A program made the translations under genes and the position numbers. The notes beneath the pieces were generated by a model, which worked only from the letters and a program-made list of their open reading frames with translations, made no database searches and was not told the origin of the DNA. Below, piece after piece: positions 18,570-27,178 of a DNA stretch of 64,000 bases. Source of the DNA: Muribaculum sp. (GTDB lineage Bacteria; Bacteroidota; Bacteroidia; Bacteroidales; Muribaculaceae); the NCBI GenBank assembly GCA_023667055.1, contig JAMPAV010000001.1, positions 250,716 to 314,715 of the forward strand, in the 5' to 3' direction. Within the stretch, counting starts at the first letter, position 1, and the number at the start of each line of letters is the position of its first letter.

Positions 18570-20036
18570 ATGAAAATAAGGAGCATAATATCAACATGTA
18601 TAGCAGTGGCATTATCCACACTGCCAGTGGCTTCCGACATTCATGCCTCAGAGATGCCGAAGCCGGAACCTCTCCCCCACCCCACCGAAGAACCAAACGA
18701 CACGGTGATAAGCGGAGCCACTAAAAGCGTGATAGAGACATTCGGAGAACTCAGCCGCACGGCTTCAAAGCTTTCCGAGACAGCATTGAAACTCCTGCAG
18801 GCACAGGAGGAAATAGACAACCGCAGAGAGGAATCCACCCAACAAAGGAGGAGGAAGCAAACAAAGCAACCGGATGACCCATACGGAAGGAGAAACAAAC
18901 AAAACACCGGACGACCAGACAGAATAAAGAATGAGACTATAAGAAAGGTTTATATAGAAAACGATCCGGAGGAGGAGGTTTACTCTGATGAAATTGAAGA
19001 AGAGGTTTACACCGGCCCACGTGTATTCATAAGTGATGAAACAGAACCTTATATCGAAGAGACACCGCAGACAACCATCTTCGAAGGTGACCACACAACG
19101 ACCCCACACGTATTCATAAGCGAGAGTGAGGACACCTTCACTGAGGAAAACCACGCAGAGGATACCGCCACATCAAAGGCCGACCGAATGAAATCTCTTT
19201 GGGATCTCCAGCCAGAGGGTGCAGAGGGGGGACATTATGTATGGGTGCCCGATGGCCAGACCTACATCCCCATGACAAAAGAAAACAGCGGTGAGCCGGA
19301 TCTCAAGGAACTGACATATTGGCATGGCGACTCCATTCCGCTTGCAATTCCCTCAAAACGATTCGGCAGGTATGACCGCAAACTCTACAACTGGCTCATC
19401 TATCCCAAAGGCCAATGGCACATAAGCCTATCAGCCAACTACGGGGAACTAACCACCGATGACTCCGAAATACTATCTCTGCTTAAAGACATAGACATAG
19501 GAGGAAAGATCTATAGCATCAAGCCTTCGGTGAGCTACTTCTTCAAGCATAATATATGCGCCGGCATACGCCTTGCCTTTACAAGAGGTGAACTTGGCAT
19601 CGACAACTTCAAGGTGGATGTGGATGAAGACATCAACTTCAATCTCCACGATGTGAAGTATAGCAGCGACAGCTATGCCGCCGCCATATTCCTTCAGCAG
19701 CATTTCGGGCTGAGCCGACGCGGCAGATTCTCAGTATATAATGAAGTTGAACTTGCCTACGGCATGGGAAGCAAGCATTTCATACGTCCTTTCGACGGGG
19801 AGATGAGAGACACTCGCACAAAGACCAACAGTTTCAACATAAACTACTCTCCCGGTGTGAGCATCATGGTGATGAAAAATGCTGCATTCAACCTGTCGTT
19901 TGGCATATTCGGTTTCCACCTCCAGAATGAGAAGCAGTGGGAGAACGGAGAGGAAAGCGGCAACCGCTTCACGAGTGGCATCAATTTCCGCTTCAACATC
20001 TTCAACATCAACTTTGGAGTGTCGATCATAATATAG
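18570..20036 (+). CDS. Beta-barrel protein with helical and acidic N-terminal half
   Basis: A 488-aa protein. The signal peptide is followed by a helical segment (about 50-90, SRTASKLSETALKLLQAQEE) and a basic stretch. Next comes an acidic disordered part with two copies of the phrase PRVFISDETE / PHVFISESED (about 110-200). The C-terminal ~240 residues are a beta-barrel homologous to the preceding 244-aa protein, ending NINFGVSIII. The N-terminal half could act as a periplasmic or surface arm. Function unknown. Confidence 0.7.
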   Translation: MKIRSIISTCIAVALSTLPVASDIHASEMPKPEPLPHPTEEPNDTVISGATKSVIETFGELSRTASKLSETALKLLQAQEEIDNRREESTQQRRRKQTKQPDDPYGRRNKQNTGRPDRIKNETIRKVYIENDPEEEVYSDEIEEEVYTGPRVFISDETEPYIEETPQTTIFEGDHTTTPHVFISESEDTFTEENHAEDTATSKADRMKSLWDLQPEGAEGGHYVWVPDGQTYIPMTKENSGEPDLKELTYWHGDSIPLAIPSKRFGRYDRKLYNWLIYPKGQWHISLSANYGELTTDDSEILSLLKDIDIGGKIYSIKPSVSYFFKHNICAGIRLAFTRGELGIDNFKVDVDEDINFNLHDVKYSSDSYAAAIFLQQHFGLSRRGRFSVYNEVELAYGMGSKHFIRPFDGEMRDTRTKTNSFNINYSPGVSIMVMKNAAFNLSFGIFGFHLQNEKQWENGEESGNRFTSGINFRFNIFNINFGVSIII

Positions 20037-20037
20037 T

Positions 20038-20066
20038 GTTTAAGGTTTAGGGTTTAGGGTTTAATT
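20038..20066. repeat. Heptamer tandem repeat (GGTTTAG)
   Basis: About four units of TTTAGGG/TTTAAGG start 2 nt after the preceding stop codon. The resemblance to plant telomere repeats is chance: this is one of several different 7-9 nt repeats at gene ends in this window. Confidence 0.7.
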
Positions 20067-20121
20067 TATCGGTATCTGACATATAAAGTTTAGGAGGAAT
20101 AAAGATAAATTAACATCGGGA

Positions 20122-20140
20122 AAGGGGCTGGAAGCCCCTT
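20122..20140 (+). terminator. Short hairpin AAGGGGCT-GGA-AGCCCCTT
   Basis: Eight-pair stem with a 3-nt loop in the gap after the barrel operon. There is no T run, so it may be a repeat-family palindrome rather than a terminator. Nothing else was seen in 20067-20241. Confidence 0.4.
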
Positions 20141-20241
20141 ACACAGGAGGAAAACCGATGATTTCGGTGATTAATTTAGTGAAATTAAGTTTAATTTATC
20201 GACAAGGTTTAATTTGCAGAGATTGATATAGGACATAAGAC

Positions 20242-21837
20242 ATGGCAAGGCATATATCATACATAATAAATATACAGTATTATCTACTTTTGGCGAGCCT
20301 GATGATGGGCCTGGGAGGATGCATTGAGAATGACATTCCGTATCCGCATCTGCAGCAAAACATACTTGTGCTTGAGGCAGGCGGGGAATTGCGTCCTGCC
20401 CGGATAGACTCCACCAACCTGACCGCCACCATTTTCCTGGATGAGCAAACGGATATCCAAGCCGTGCAATTCACCGAATTCAAATATTCAACCGATGCGA
20501 TATGCGACAAGGATCTGCTTGACGGCACCTGGGATCTTTCCGTCCCAATCACAGTGGAACTGTCGCGATTCCAAAGTTACCAGTGGATGATATCTGCAGA
20601 ACAGGAAATCGACAGGTATTTCACCATAGCCGGACAAATCGGCGAAACGATATTGGATGCCGTGGGCCGGCGCATCATTGTCAACGTGCCGGAAAGTGCC
20701 AATCTGTCATCGCTTGAGATAACCTCCATCAAACTTGGTCCGGCAGGTATAACCACACTCGACCCTTACTACCGTGCAGGCAGTGTCATCAACCTGTCGT
20801 CGCCCAAACGCATTGAGGTGACGGCATGGGGGCGCACGGAAGACTGGACCATTTATGCCCAACGCACAGCACAGGTGGTATCCACCACGGCTGTTGACCC
20901 ATGGAGCATGGTGGTGTGGGCATACGGACAGGGACCGGCTGAGGCTGACAATTATTTTGAATACAAAGAGAGCGGAGCCGCAGGCTGGACAGAAGTATCG
21001 AGAGCCGACATCACAAAAAAAGAAGGAGCTTTCAGCTGCTGCATAAAGCATCTGAAACCACTCACCACATACGTGGTGCGCAGCCGAAGCGGAGAAAACA
21101 TAGGCAATGAGATGACCGTGACGACTCAGGCCACAGAGGTCCTTCCTGACGGAGACTTCGAACAGTGGTGGAAAGATGGAAAGATGTGGTGCCCCTGGGA
21201 TGAAAACGGCACACAATTCTGGGATACCGGCAACAAGGGAGCCACCACACTCGGAGAAGCCAATGTGTCGCCATCAGATTATGTCCCTGCCGGACTAAGT
21301 GGGAAATCGGCTGAACTAAAGACAGAGTTCAAGGGTATCGGCAGCATCGGAAAACTTGCAGCCGGGTCTATATATACAGGCAAATACGTGAAAACCGACG
21401 GCACCAACGGAATACTTGATTTCGGACGGCCATGGACAGTGCGCCCAACAAAGTTGCGCGGATATTATCAATACACCACAGGCGACATCAACTACAGCAA
21501 CAAGGAGATGGAATATCTCAAGGGACGACCCGACACTTGCTCCATCTACATTGCTGTGACTGACTGGACAGCACCATACGAGATCCGCACGAATCCCAAC
21601 AACCGCCAGCTCTTCGACAAGAACGCAAGTTATGTAATTGGCTACGGGCAACTTGAGCGTGGTTCTTCAATGAGCGGATACGAGGATTTTGAGATAACGC
21701 TCGAATACCGGAGCACATCCATACAGCCAAGCTATATAATGATTACCTGTGCGTCGTCGAAATATGGTGACTATTTCACCGGATCAAATTCTTCGGTGCT
21801 GTATGTGGACCAGCTATCGTTGGATTACGACTATTAA
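20242..21837 (+). CDS. PCMD-domain surface lipoprotein
   Basis: A 531-aa lipoprotein: lipobox LGGC with Cys27. Two Ig-like beta domains (about 40-290) precede a PCMD domain (about 300-531; PDGDFEQWW at its start, VLYVDQLSLDY at its end). The PCMD is the closest match in this window to that of C2. It lies downstream of the two barrels on the same strand and closes the accessory surface island. Ligand unknown. Confidence 0.75.
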   Translation: MARHISYIINIQYYLLLASLMMGLGGCIENDIPYPHLQQNILVLEAGGELRPARIDSTNLTATIFLDEQTDIQAVQFTEFKYSTDAICDKDLLDGTWDLSVPITVELSRFQSYQWMISAEQEIDRYFTIAGQIGETILDAVGRRIIVNVPESANLSSLEITSIKLGPAGITTLDPYYRAGSVINLSSPKRIEVTAWGRTEDWTIYAQRTAQVVSTTAVDPWSMVVWAYGQGPAEADNYFEYKESGAAGWTEVSRADITKKEGAFSCCIKHLKPLTTYVVRSRSGENIGNEMTVTTQATEVLPDGDFEQWWKDGKMWCPWDENGTQFWDTGNKGATTLGEANVSPSDYVPAGLSGKSAELKTEFKGIGSIGKLAAGSIYTGKYVKTDGTNGILDFGRPWTVRPTKLRGYYQYTTGDINYSNKEMEYLKGRPDTCSIYIAVTDWTAPYEIRTNPNNRQLFDKNASYVIGYGQLERGSSMSGYEDFEITLEYRSTSIQPSYIMITCASSKYGDYFTGSNSSVLYVDQLSLDYDY

Positions 21838-21848
21838 GGTGAAAAAAA

Positions 21849-21880
21849 TTTGGCGGTGTGAGGATTTTTCATTAACTTTG
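21849..21880 (+). promoter_or_regulatory. Bacteroidetes promoter for the DUF4923 gene
   Basis: TTTG (21849-21852), 20 nt, then TAACTTTG (21873-21880); both boxes are perfect. It lies 37 nt before the start codon. Confidence 0.75.
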
Positions 21881-21917
21881 GGTGTTAAAGTAGAAGTAAC
21901 TATAAAAACTCACAAAA

Positions 21918-22643
21918 ATGAAAAGAATGAACTTATTGAAAATATTCGCACTTGCAGCCATACTCAGCACATCGTGCAGTTCCTACGCGAGCCAATCGTC
22001 CTCACCAGACCTTAAAAGCATCCTCGGAGGCGCCGGAGGCGCGATAGGCAACATCGTGGAAGGCATTTTTGCAAAAAGCGACCTCACGGTGGCTGATATA
22101 GCCGGACAATGGACAGCCAACGGGAGCGCCGTGACATTCAAGTCGGACAACATGCTGAAAAAGGCAGGCGGCATTGCAGCAGCCGGAGCCGTGGAGTCGA
22201 AACTTGACGAATACTATAAGAAATATGGGCTCAACAATTTGGTGTTCACGGTCAACAACGACAGCACTTTCAGCCTTGCATTTAAGAAAATCTCACTCAA
22301 GGGTACCATCTCAGTCAAGGAGAAGGGTGTGTTCACACTGAAGTTTACAGCTTTCGGCACAATGAGCCTCGGAAGCATGGACGCATACGTGGAGAAAACC
22401 GGCAACAACCTTAATCTTATGTTTGATGCAGATAAAATAAAGAGCATCATATCATTTGCGGCCACCCTCAGTGGGAGTAAGCTTGCATCTACAGCCGACA
22501 AACTGCTGCAGCAATATGATGGTATCTGCATGGGCTTCAAGATGACCAAAACCGGCAATGCCTCAGGCACAACCGACACCAAGAGCGAAACCGACGCACA
22601 AAGCACCGGTCTTGACGCACTGAAAGGACTTTTCAAAAAATAA
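21918..22643 (+). CDS. DUF4923-family lipocalin-like lipoprotein
   Basis: A 241-aa protein with signal peptide and lipobox-like LSTSC. A Gly-rich segment (SILGGAGGAIGNIVEGIF) leads to the DUF4923 core: GQWTANGSAVTFKSDN, then an eight-strand lipocalin-like pattern to about residue 215, then a Ser/Thr-rich tail. Family members are Bacteroidales envelope proteins of unknown role. It has its own promoter, and an array of three hairpin repeats begins 3 nt past its stop. Confidence 0.75.
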   Translation: MKRMNLLKIFALAAILSTSCSSYASQSSSPDLKSILGGAGGAIGNIVEGIFAKSDLTVADIAGQWTANGSAVTFKSDNMLKKAGGIAAAGAVESKLDEYYKKYGLNNLVFTVNNDSTFSLAFKKISLKGTISVKEKGVFTLKFTAFGTMSLGSMDAYVEKTGNNLNLMFDADKIKSIISFAATLSGSKLASTADKLLQQYDGICMGFKMTKTGNASGTTDTKSETDAQSTGLDALKGLFKK

Positions 22644-22646
22644 GAA

Positions 22647-22815
22647 CCGATTACCAAGGGAGAGCCCTTGGTAACGGAACGGCTTCGCTCTACCGGAATG
22701 AGGCACCGATGACCAAGGGCAAGCCCTTGGTAACGGAACAGCTTCGCGCTACCGGAATGAGACTCCGATGACCAAAGGTGAGCCCTTGGTAACAGAACAG
22801 CTTCGCGCTTTGGCA
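22647..22815 (+). repeat. RAYT-type hairpin array, three direct copies
   Basis: Copies begin at 22647, 22706 and 22765, exactly 59 nt apart, shorter than the 68-nt period near the transposase. Loops differ (AGAG, CAAG, TGAG) and the third stem (ACCAAAGG/CCCTTGGT) keeps pairing through G-T pairs. The array fills the gap between the DUF4923 gene and ribE. Confidence 0.88.
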
Positions 22816-22853
22816 GGAAAAACAATTATATAAAATAAATTTCAGAGATAGAT

Positions 22854-23462
22854 ATGTTTTCAGGTATTGTAGAAGAGGCGGCGGAAGTGGTCCGCATCGA
22901 GAGAGAAGGCACAAATGTGCATCTGACAATTAAGTGCTCATTCGTGGATGAACTGAAAATAGACCAGTCTGTAGCCCACAATGGAGTTTGCCTCACTGTG
23001 GTGAAAATAAGCGATGACGGCACTTATACCGTGACCGCAGTGCAGGAAACCCTTGACCGCTCTAATCTCGGAGACTTGAAACCCGGTTCGCTGGTGAACC
23101 TTGAACGCTCCATGAAAATGGACGGCAGGCTTGACGGACATATTGTGCAGGGACATGTGGATACCACCGCGGTATGCACCGGAGTGGAGCCACTCGAAGG
23201 AAGCTGGTATTATTCATTCAAATATGACTTCAAGCCGGAACTCGCAGAGAAAGGATATGTCACTGTGGAAAAGGGTTCAATCACGGTCAATGGAGTATCA
23301 CTCACAGTGTGCGATTCGGAGGCAGACAATTTCCGCGTGGCCATCATACCCTATACCCACGACCACACCAATTTCTGCCGGATAGAAAAGGGGACCAAAG
23401 TCAATCTTGAATTTGACATCATAGGCAAATACATAGCAAGGATAAGCAATCTTTCAAAATAA
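22854..23462 (+). CDS. ribE: Riboflavin synthase, alpha chain
   Basis: A 202-aa protein with the invariant start MFSGIVEE and two lumazine-binding barrels: about 1-90 with HNGVCLTV and about 98-187 with VNGVSLTV. It catalyses the dismutation of 6,7-dimethyl-8-ribityllumazine to riboflavin. The length is normal. No FMN riboswitch was recognised upstream; the leader consists of the hairpin array. Other riboflavin genes are not in the window. Confidence 0.95.
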   Translation: MFSGIVEEAAEVVRIEREGTNVHLTIKCSFVDELKIDQSVAHNGVCLTVVKISDDGTYTVTAVQETLDRSNLGDLKPGSLVNLERSMKMDGRLDGHIVQGHVDTTAVCTGVEPLEGSWYYSFKYDFKPELAEKGYVTVEKGSITVNGVSLTVCDSEADNFRVAIIPYTHDHTNFCRIEKGTKVNLEFDIIGKYIARISNLSK

Positions 23463-23496
23463 TTTTGAATGGGGAATTTTGAATTTTGAATAATTT
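23463..23496. repeat. Heptamer tandem repeat (GAATTTT)
   Basis: AT-rich 7-nt units of GAATTTT begin at the ribE stop; no gene in the 83-nt gap. Confidence 0.65.
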
Positions 23497-23545
23497 GCCG
23501 ATTGCATCATACTCACCAAAATGACAACTGCGATAACGAAAGTTA

Positions 23546-24973
23546 ATGAAAGCGATAACATTACCAGAATGTGTGACCAGTAATTTGCCGACGGCGAGAA
23601 GCCGGCGGCAAGGCAGACTATTCGTGCTTCTTGGAGGCAACGGTAGTGGCAAATCATTATTCATGAACGAAATACGCCTACTCAACAATGACAATGTGCA
23701 TGCCATTTCCGCAGTGACAGGTGGTATTCCGGGTCGCGTCACGGCCTCGCTCAGACATCTGATGACCGAGATTGCCACCGATGAAGAGCAATCCCCATTT
23801 GAAACCCTCAAGACCATCTGGGAAGAGACATTTCCCGGCAACCGAATCAAAGTGACCGACGGAAAGATTCGGATCACCAACCGCTCTGGCAAAGACTCAA
23901 TATCACTTATGACATTGAGCCGAGGGGAAAAATCCGCCTTATACTATATAGCCGCCTCCCTATTGGCGCCAAAGGATGCCCTGATTTTAGTGGATTCGCC
24001 AAGTCTGTTTCTGCATCCCACGGCTGTGGGACCACTCTGGGACCGCATCGAGCGTGTAAGACGCGACTGCCGCTTTGTATATGACACTAACGACACCAAC
24101 TTCGTGGCCCGCCAAAACCGAAGTACCGCCATCTGGATAAAAGATTATGACGCTGCAAGCCACTCATGGCAGTATCAGGTGATTACCAACGGAGACCTTC
24201 CCGACGAGATTTTCCTTGAGATGATGGGAAGCCGGCGACCGGTGCTCTTCACGGAAGGTGACACAGCCCACAGCATAGACATCCGGCTCTACAGCATGGT
24301 GTTTCCGGAATTTACCGTCAAGCCACTCGGGAGTTGTGACAAAGTGATTGAGTCAACCCGCACCATGCTCTCACTCCGCACCATGCACCACATAGAAAGC
24401 TACGGACTTGTGGATAGAGACCGACGAAGCGATGAGGAGGTGGGATATCTCAGGGCCAAGCACATTCTGGTGCCAGAAGTGGCAGAAGTGGAAAACATTT
24501 TCCTGTCTCCGGGCGTTGTGGAGACAATGGCAGAGATACGCGGAAAAAACAGTAAGAAAGTGCTCAAGGCTGTGCGTCAGGAAGTGATGCACAAGTTTGA
24601 GCAGATGCTCGATGACCAGGCTCTTCAGCACACACGTCACCGGATGAAGCGTGATGTCGAGAGGAAAATAGACGCCCGTTTCACATGTATCACAGCACTT
24701 GAGCTCCACATCAAAAGTCTGATCAAGAAACTACGGCCACGCGATGTATTCGACCATTTGCGTGCAGAATTCCGAAAGATGGTGAAGGGAGGAGACTACG
24801 AAGGAGTGCTGAGAGTATTCAACCACAAACCGATATTAACCGGGAGCTGCGCTCCGAAGTTACTTGGATTCTCGAACTCAGACGACTACATCAACGGGGT
24901 GGTATCGGCGCTTAAACATGGCGATGAAAAATCCGAAAGACTTAGAGAAGAGATAAGGAAACTCTTTGCCTGA
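23546..24973 (+). CDS. ABC-type ATPase fused to a DUF4435/TOPRIM-like domain (OLD/PARIS-like)
   Basis: A 475-aa protein. ATPase part: Walker A GGNGSGKS (30-37), signature LSRGEKSAL (124-132), Walker B ILVD (147-150) followed by Ser instead of the usual Glu, then SLFLHP. C-terminal part: a TOPRIM-like core with LFTEGD (Glu237, Asp239) and LVDRD (Asp290, Asp292), as in DUF4435. ATPase plus TOPRIM is the layout of OLD nucleases and, split or fused, of the PARIS anti-phage system (AriA/AriB). A defence role is therefore plausible but unproven: the gene sits alone among housekeeping genes, and the missing catalytic Glu may change ATP turnover. Confidence 0.65.
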   Translation: MKAITLPECVTSNLPTARSRRQGRLFVLLGGNGSGKSLFMNEIRLLNNDNVHAISAVTGGIPGRVTASLRHLMTEIATDEEQSPFETLKTIWEETFPGNRIKVTDGKIRITNRSGKDSISLMTLSRGEKSALYYIAASLLAPKDALILVDSPSLFLHPTAVGPLWDRIERVRRDCRFVYDTNDTNFVARQNRSTAIWIKDYDAASHSWQYQVITNGDLPDEIFLEMMGSRRPVLFTEGDTAHSIDIRLYSMVFPEFTVKPLGSCDKVIESTRTMLSLRTMHHIESYGLVDRDRRSDEEVGYLRAKHILVPEVAEVENIFLSPGVVETMAEIRGKNSKKVLKAVRQEVMHKFEQMLDDQALQHTRHRMKRDVERKIDARFTCITALELHIKSLIKKLRPRDVFDHLRAEFRKMVKGGDYEGVLRVFNHKPILTGSCAPKLLGFSNSDDYINGVVSALKHGDEKSERLREEIRKLFA

Positions 24974-24980
24974 AAAAATA

Positions 24981-24998
24981 CGGTGGCTAAAGCCACCG
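24981..24998 (+). terminator. Hairpin CGGTGGCT-AA-AGCCACCG
   Basis: Eight-pair stem 8 nt past the ATPase stop; no T run follows. It may equally belong to the second family of short palindromes. Confidence 0.4.
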
Positions 24999-25074
24999 AT
25001 TCCATGCTAAGACTCGGAAGCAGACTCGTTGGAATTTTTAATTTTTGATATTTAATTTTAAATACTAATGTATA

Positions 25075-27111
25075 ATGGCTCGCAAGAAAAAACTTGAAAT
25101 TCTCCGCAACGACCCATGGCTTGAACCCTTTGAGGCAGCCATAGTCGGAAGGCACGAAGATGTGAAAAAGAAACTTGAGGACATCACATCAGGCACCAAC
25201 GGCAGCCTTACAGATTTTGCCAACGCTTACAAATATTTTGGCTTGCACAAAGAAAAAAAGGGATGGGTATTCCGTGAATATGCCCCAAATGCGACCGGCA
25301 TCACACTAATCGGCACATTCAACGGTTGGACACCCAGCCCCGAATACGACCTAAAGAAAATAGACAACGGCACATGGGAGATACACCTTGAGGCCGACCA
25401 GCTCCATGACGGGGACCTATTTAAGATGCTCGTGAGATGGGAAGGAGGAGAAGGAGAACGCATTCCGGCCTACGCCACAAGGGTGGTGCAGGATGACAAG
25501 ACAAAGATATTCAGCGCACAGGTGTATGCGCCGAAAAGACCATATAAGTTTAAGGTGAAGGATTTTGTGCCCGACACCAAACCGCTGCTCATATATGAAT
25601 GCCATATCGGAATGGCACAACAGGAAGAGAAGGTGGGCACATACGATGAATTCCGTACAAAAGTGCTTCCGCGCATAGCAGCCGACGGCTACAATGCCAT
25701 ACAGATAATGGCAATACAGGAACATCCCTATTATGGTTCTTTCGGATACCATGTAAGCAGTTTCTATGCAGCTTCGAGCCGCTTCGGCACTCCCGATGAC
25801 CTTAAACGCCTCATTGACGACGCCCATGAGATGGGTATCGCGGTGATAATGGATATAGTCCACAGCCACGCTGTCAAGAATGAAGTGGAAGGTCTTGGAA
25901 GACTCGACGGCAGTTATGACCTTTATTTCAACAAAGGAGACCGCCGCGAACATCCCGCTTGGGACTCACTGCTGTTCGACTATGGCAAGAATGAAGTGCT
26001 TCACTTCCTGCTGAGCAACTGCAAATTCTGGCAGGAGGAATATCAATTTGACGGATTCCGATTTGATGGAGTGACCTCCATGCTCTACTATGACCATGGC
26101 TTGGGCAAGGCATTCGGCAGTTATCAGGATTACTACGACGGTGGTCAGGACAAAGATGCAATAGTATATCTCACGCTTGCCAATCTCCTGATACATGAGG
26201 TCAACAAACATGCCATCACTATTGCCGAAGAAATGAGCGGCATGCCGGGACTGGCAGTGAAATTTGAGTCGGGCGGCATAGGCTTCGACTACCGTATGGC
26301 CATGGGTATTCCAGACTATTGGATAAAGATGATAAAGGAAAAGAAAGACGAGGACTGGCACCCGACATCAATATTCTGGGAACTCACCAACCGCAGGGCC
26401 GACGAAAAGACAATCTCTTACTGCGAGAGCCACGACCAGGCACTCGTAGGCGACAAGACCATCATCTTCCGCCTTATCGACAAGGAGATGTACTGGCACA
26501 TGATGGTGGGGGATGACAACTATACGGTGGAACGCGGTATGGCACTCCACAAGATGATACGCCTTGTGACACTTGCCACAATCAATGGCGGGTACCTCAA
26601 CTTCATGGGTAATGAGTTTGGACATCCAGAATGGATAGATTTCCCAAGAGAGGGCAACGGATGGAGTCATAAATATGCCCGTCGCCAATGGGATCTTGTT
26701 GACAGAGAGGATCTGAAATATAAATTCCTGAATGCCTTCGACAACGGCATGATTGGCATTGTCGATAAGCAATACAATTTCCAGGCAAAACCGGTGGAGA
26801 AACTTTGGGAGAAAGATGATGACCAGGTGCTTGCATTCAAGCGCGGCGACCTTATATTTGTATTCAACTGGAGTCCGAACAAATCGTTTGACGGATACGG
26901 ATTCCTTGCACCGGCCGGAGAATATGAGGTGGTGCTTGATTCCGATTCAAAGGAATTCGGCGGCTTCGGACTTGTTGACGACAGCGTGCATCACTTCACG
27001 ACACCCGATCCCCTCTACACCCCTGCCGGCAAGGGCTGGCTTAAGATGTATCTGCCGGCAAGGACAGCACAGGTGCTGAAAATGGTTAGGACGAGGAAGA
27101 AGAGCAAGTAA
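25075..27111 (+). CDS. glgB: 1,4-alpha-glucan branching enzyme, eukaryotic-type GH13
   Basis: A 678-aa enzyme that makes alpha-1,6 branches in glycogen. N-terminal CBM48 (about 50-150, YAPNATGITLIGTFNGW), GH13 barrel with nucleophile Asp331 (GFRFDGVTSM), acid/base Glu385 (IAEEMSG) and Asp454 (ESHDQALVGDKT), and a C-terminal all-beta domain. The sequence is of the GH13_8 (eukaryote-like) type usual in Bacteroidetes. Glycogen synthase and phosphorylase are not nearby. A hairpin repeat abuts the stop codon. Confidence 0.93.
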   Translation: MARKKKLEILRNDPWLEPFEAAIVGRHEDVKKKLEDITSGTNGSLTDFANAYKYFGLHKEKKGWVFREYAPNATGITLIGTFNGWTPSPEYDLKKIDNGTWEIHLEADQLHDGDLFKMLVRWEGGEGERIPAYATRVVQDDKTKIFSAQVYAPKRPYKFKVKDFVPDTKPLLIYECHIGMAQQEEKVGTYDEFRTKVLPRIAADGYNAIQIMAIQEHPYYGSFGYHVSSFYAASSRFGTPDDLKRLIDDAHEMGIAVIMDIVHSHAVKNEVEGLGRLDGSYDLYFNKGDRREHPAWDSLLFDYGKNEVLHFLLSNCKFWQEEYQFDGFRFDGVTSMLYYDHGLGKAFGSYQDYYDGGQDKDAIVYLTLANLLIHEVNKHAITIAEEMSGMPGLAVKFESGGIGFDYRMAMGIPDYWIKMIKEKKDEDWHPTSIFWELTNRRADEKTISYCESHDQALVGDKTIIFRLIDKEMYWHMMVGDDNYTVERGMALHKMIRLVTLATINGGYLNFMGNEFGHPEWIDFPREGNGWSHKYARRQWDLVDREDLKYKFLNAFDNGMIGIVDKQYNFQAKPVEKLWEKDDDQVLAFKRGDLIFVFNWSPNKSFDGYGFLAPAGEYEVVLDSDSKEFGGFGLVDDSVHHFTTPDPLYTPAGKGWLKMYLPARTAQVLKMVRTRKKSK

Positions 27112-27152
27112 TGACCCGGAGCAAGCTCCGGGTAACGGAACAGCTTCGCGCC
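27111..27152 (+). repeat. RAYT-type hairpin repeat with a re-paired stem
   Basis: Same tail (GGTAACGGAACAGCTTCGCG) as the other copies, but the stem is ACCCGGAG-CAAG-CTCCGGGT (27114-27133). Several positions differ from the common stem on both arms in a compensating way. It overlaps the end of glgB by one base. Confidence 0.85.
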
Positions 27153-27178
27153 AAAGGAATCATTTCGAATATTAAGAC

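Noticed and set aside
20038-20066. Telomere-like TTTAGGG repeats
   Set aside because: Only about four units inside a bacterial chromosome gap; one of several unrelated short tandem repeats here.
22816-22853. FMN riboswitch before ribE
   Set aside because: No RFN conserved core was seen; the leader is filled by the hairpin array.
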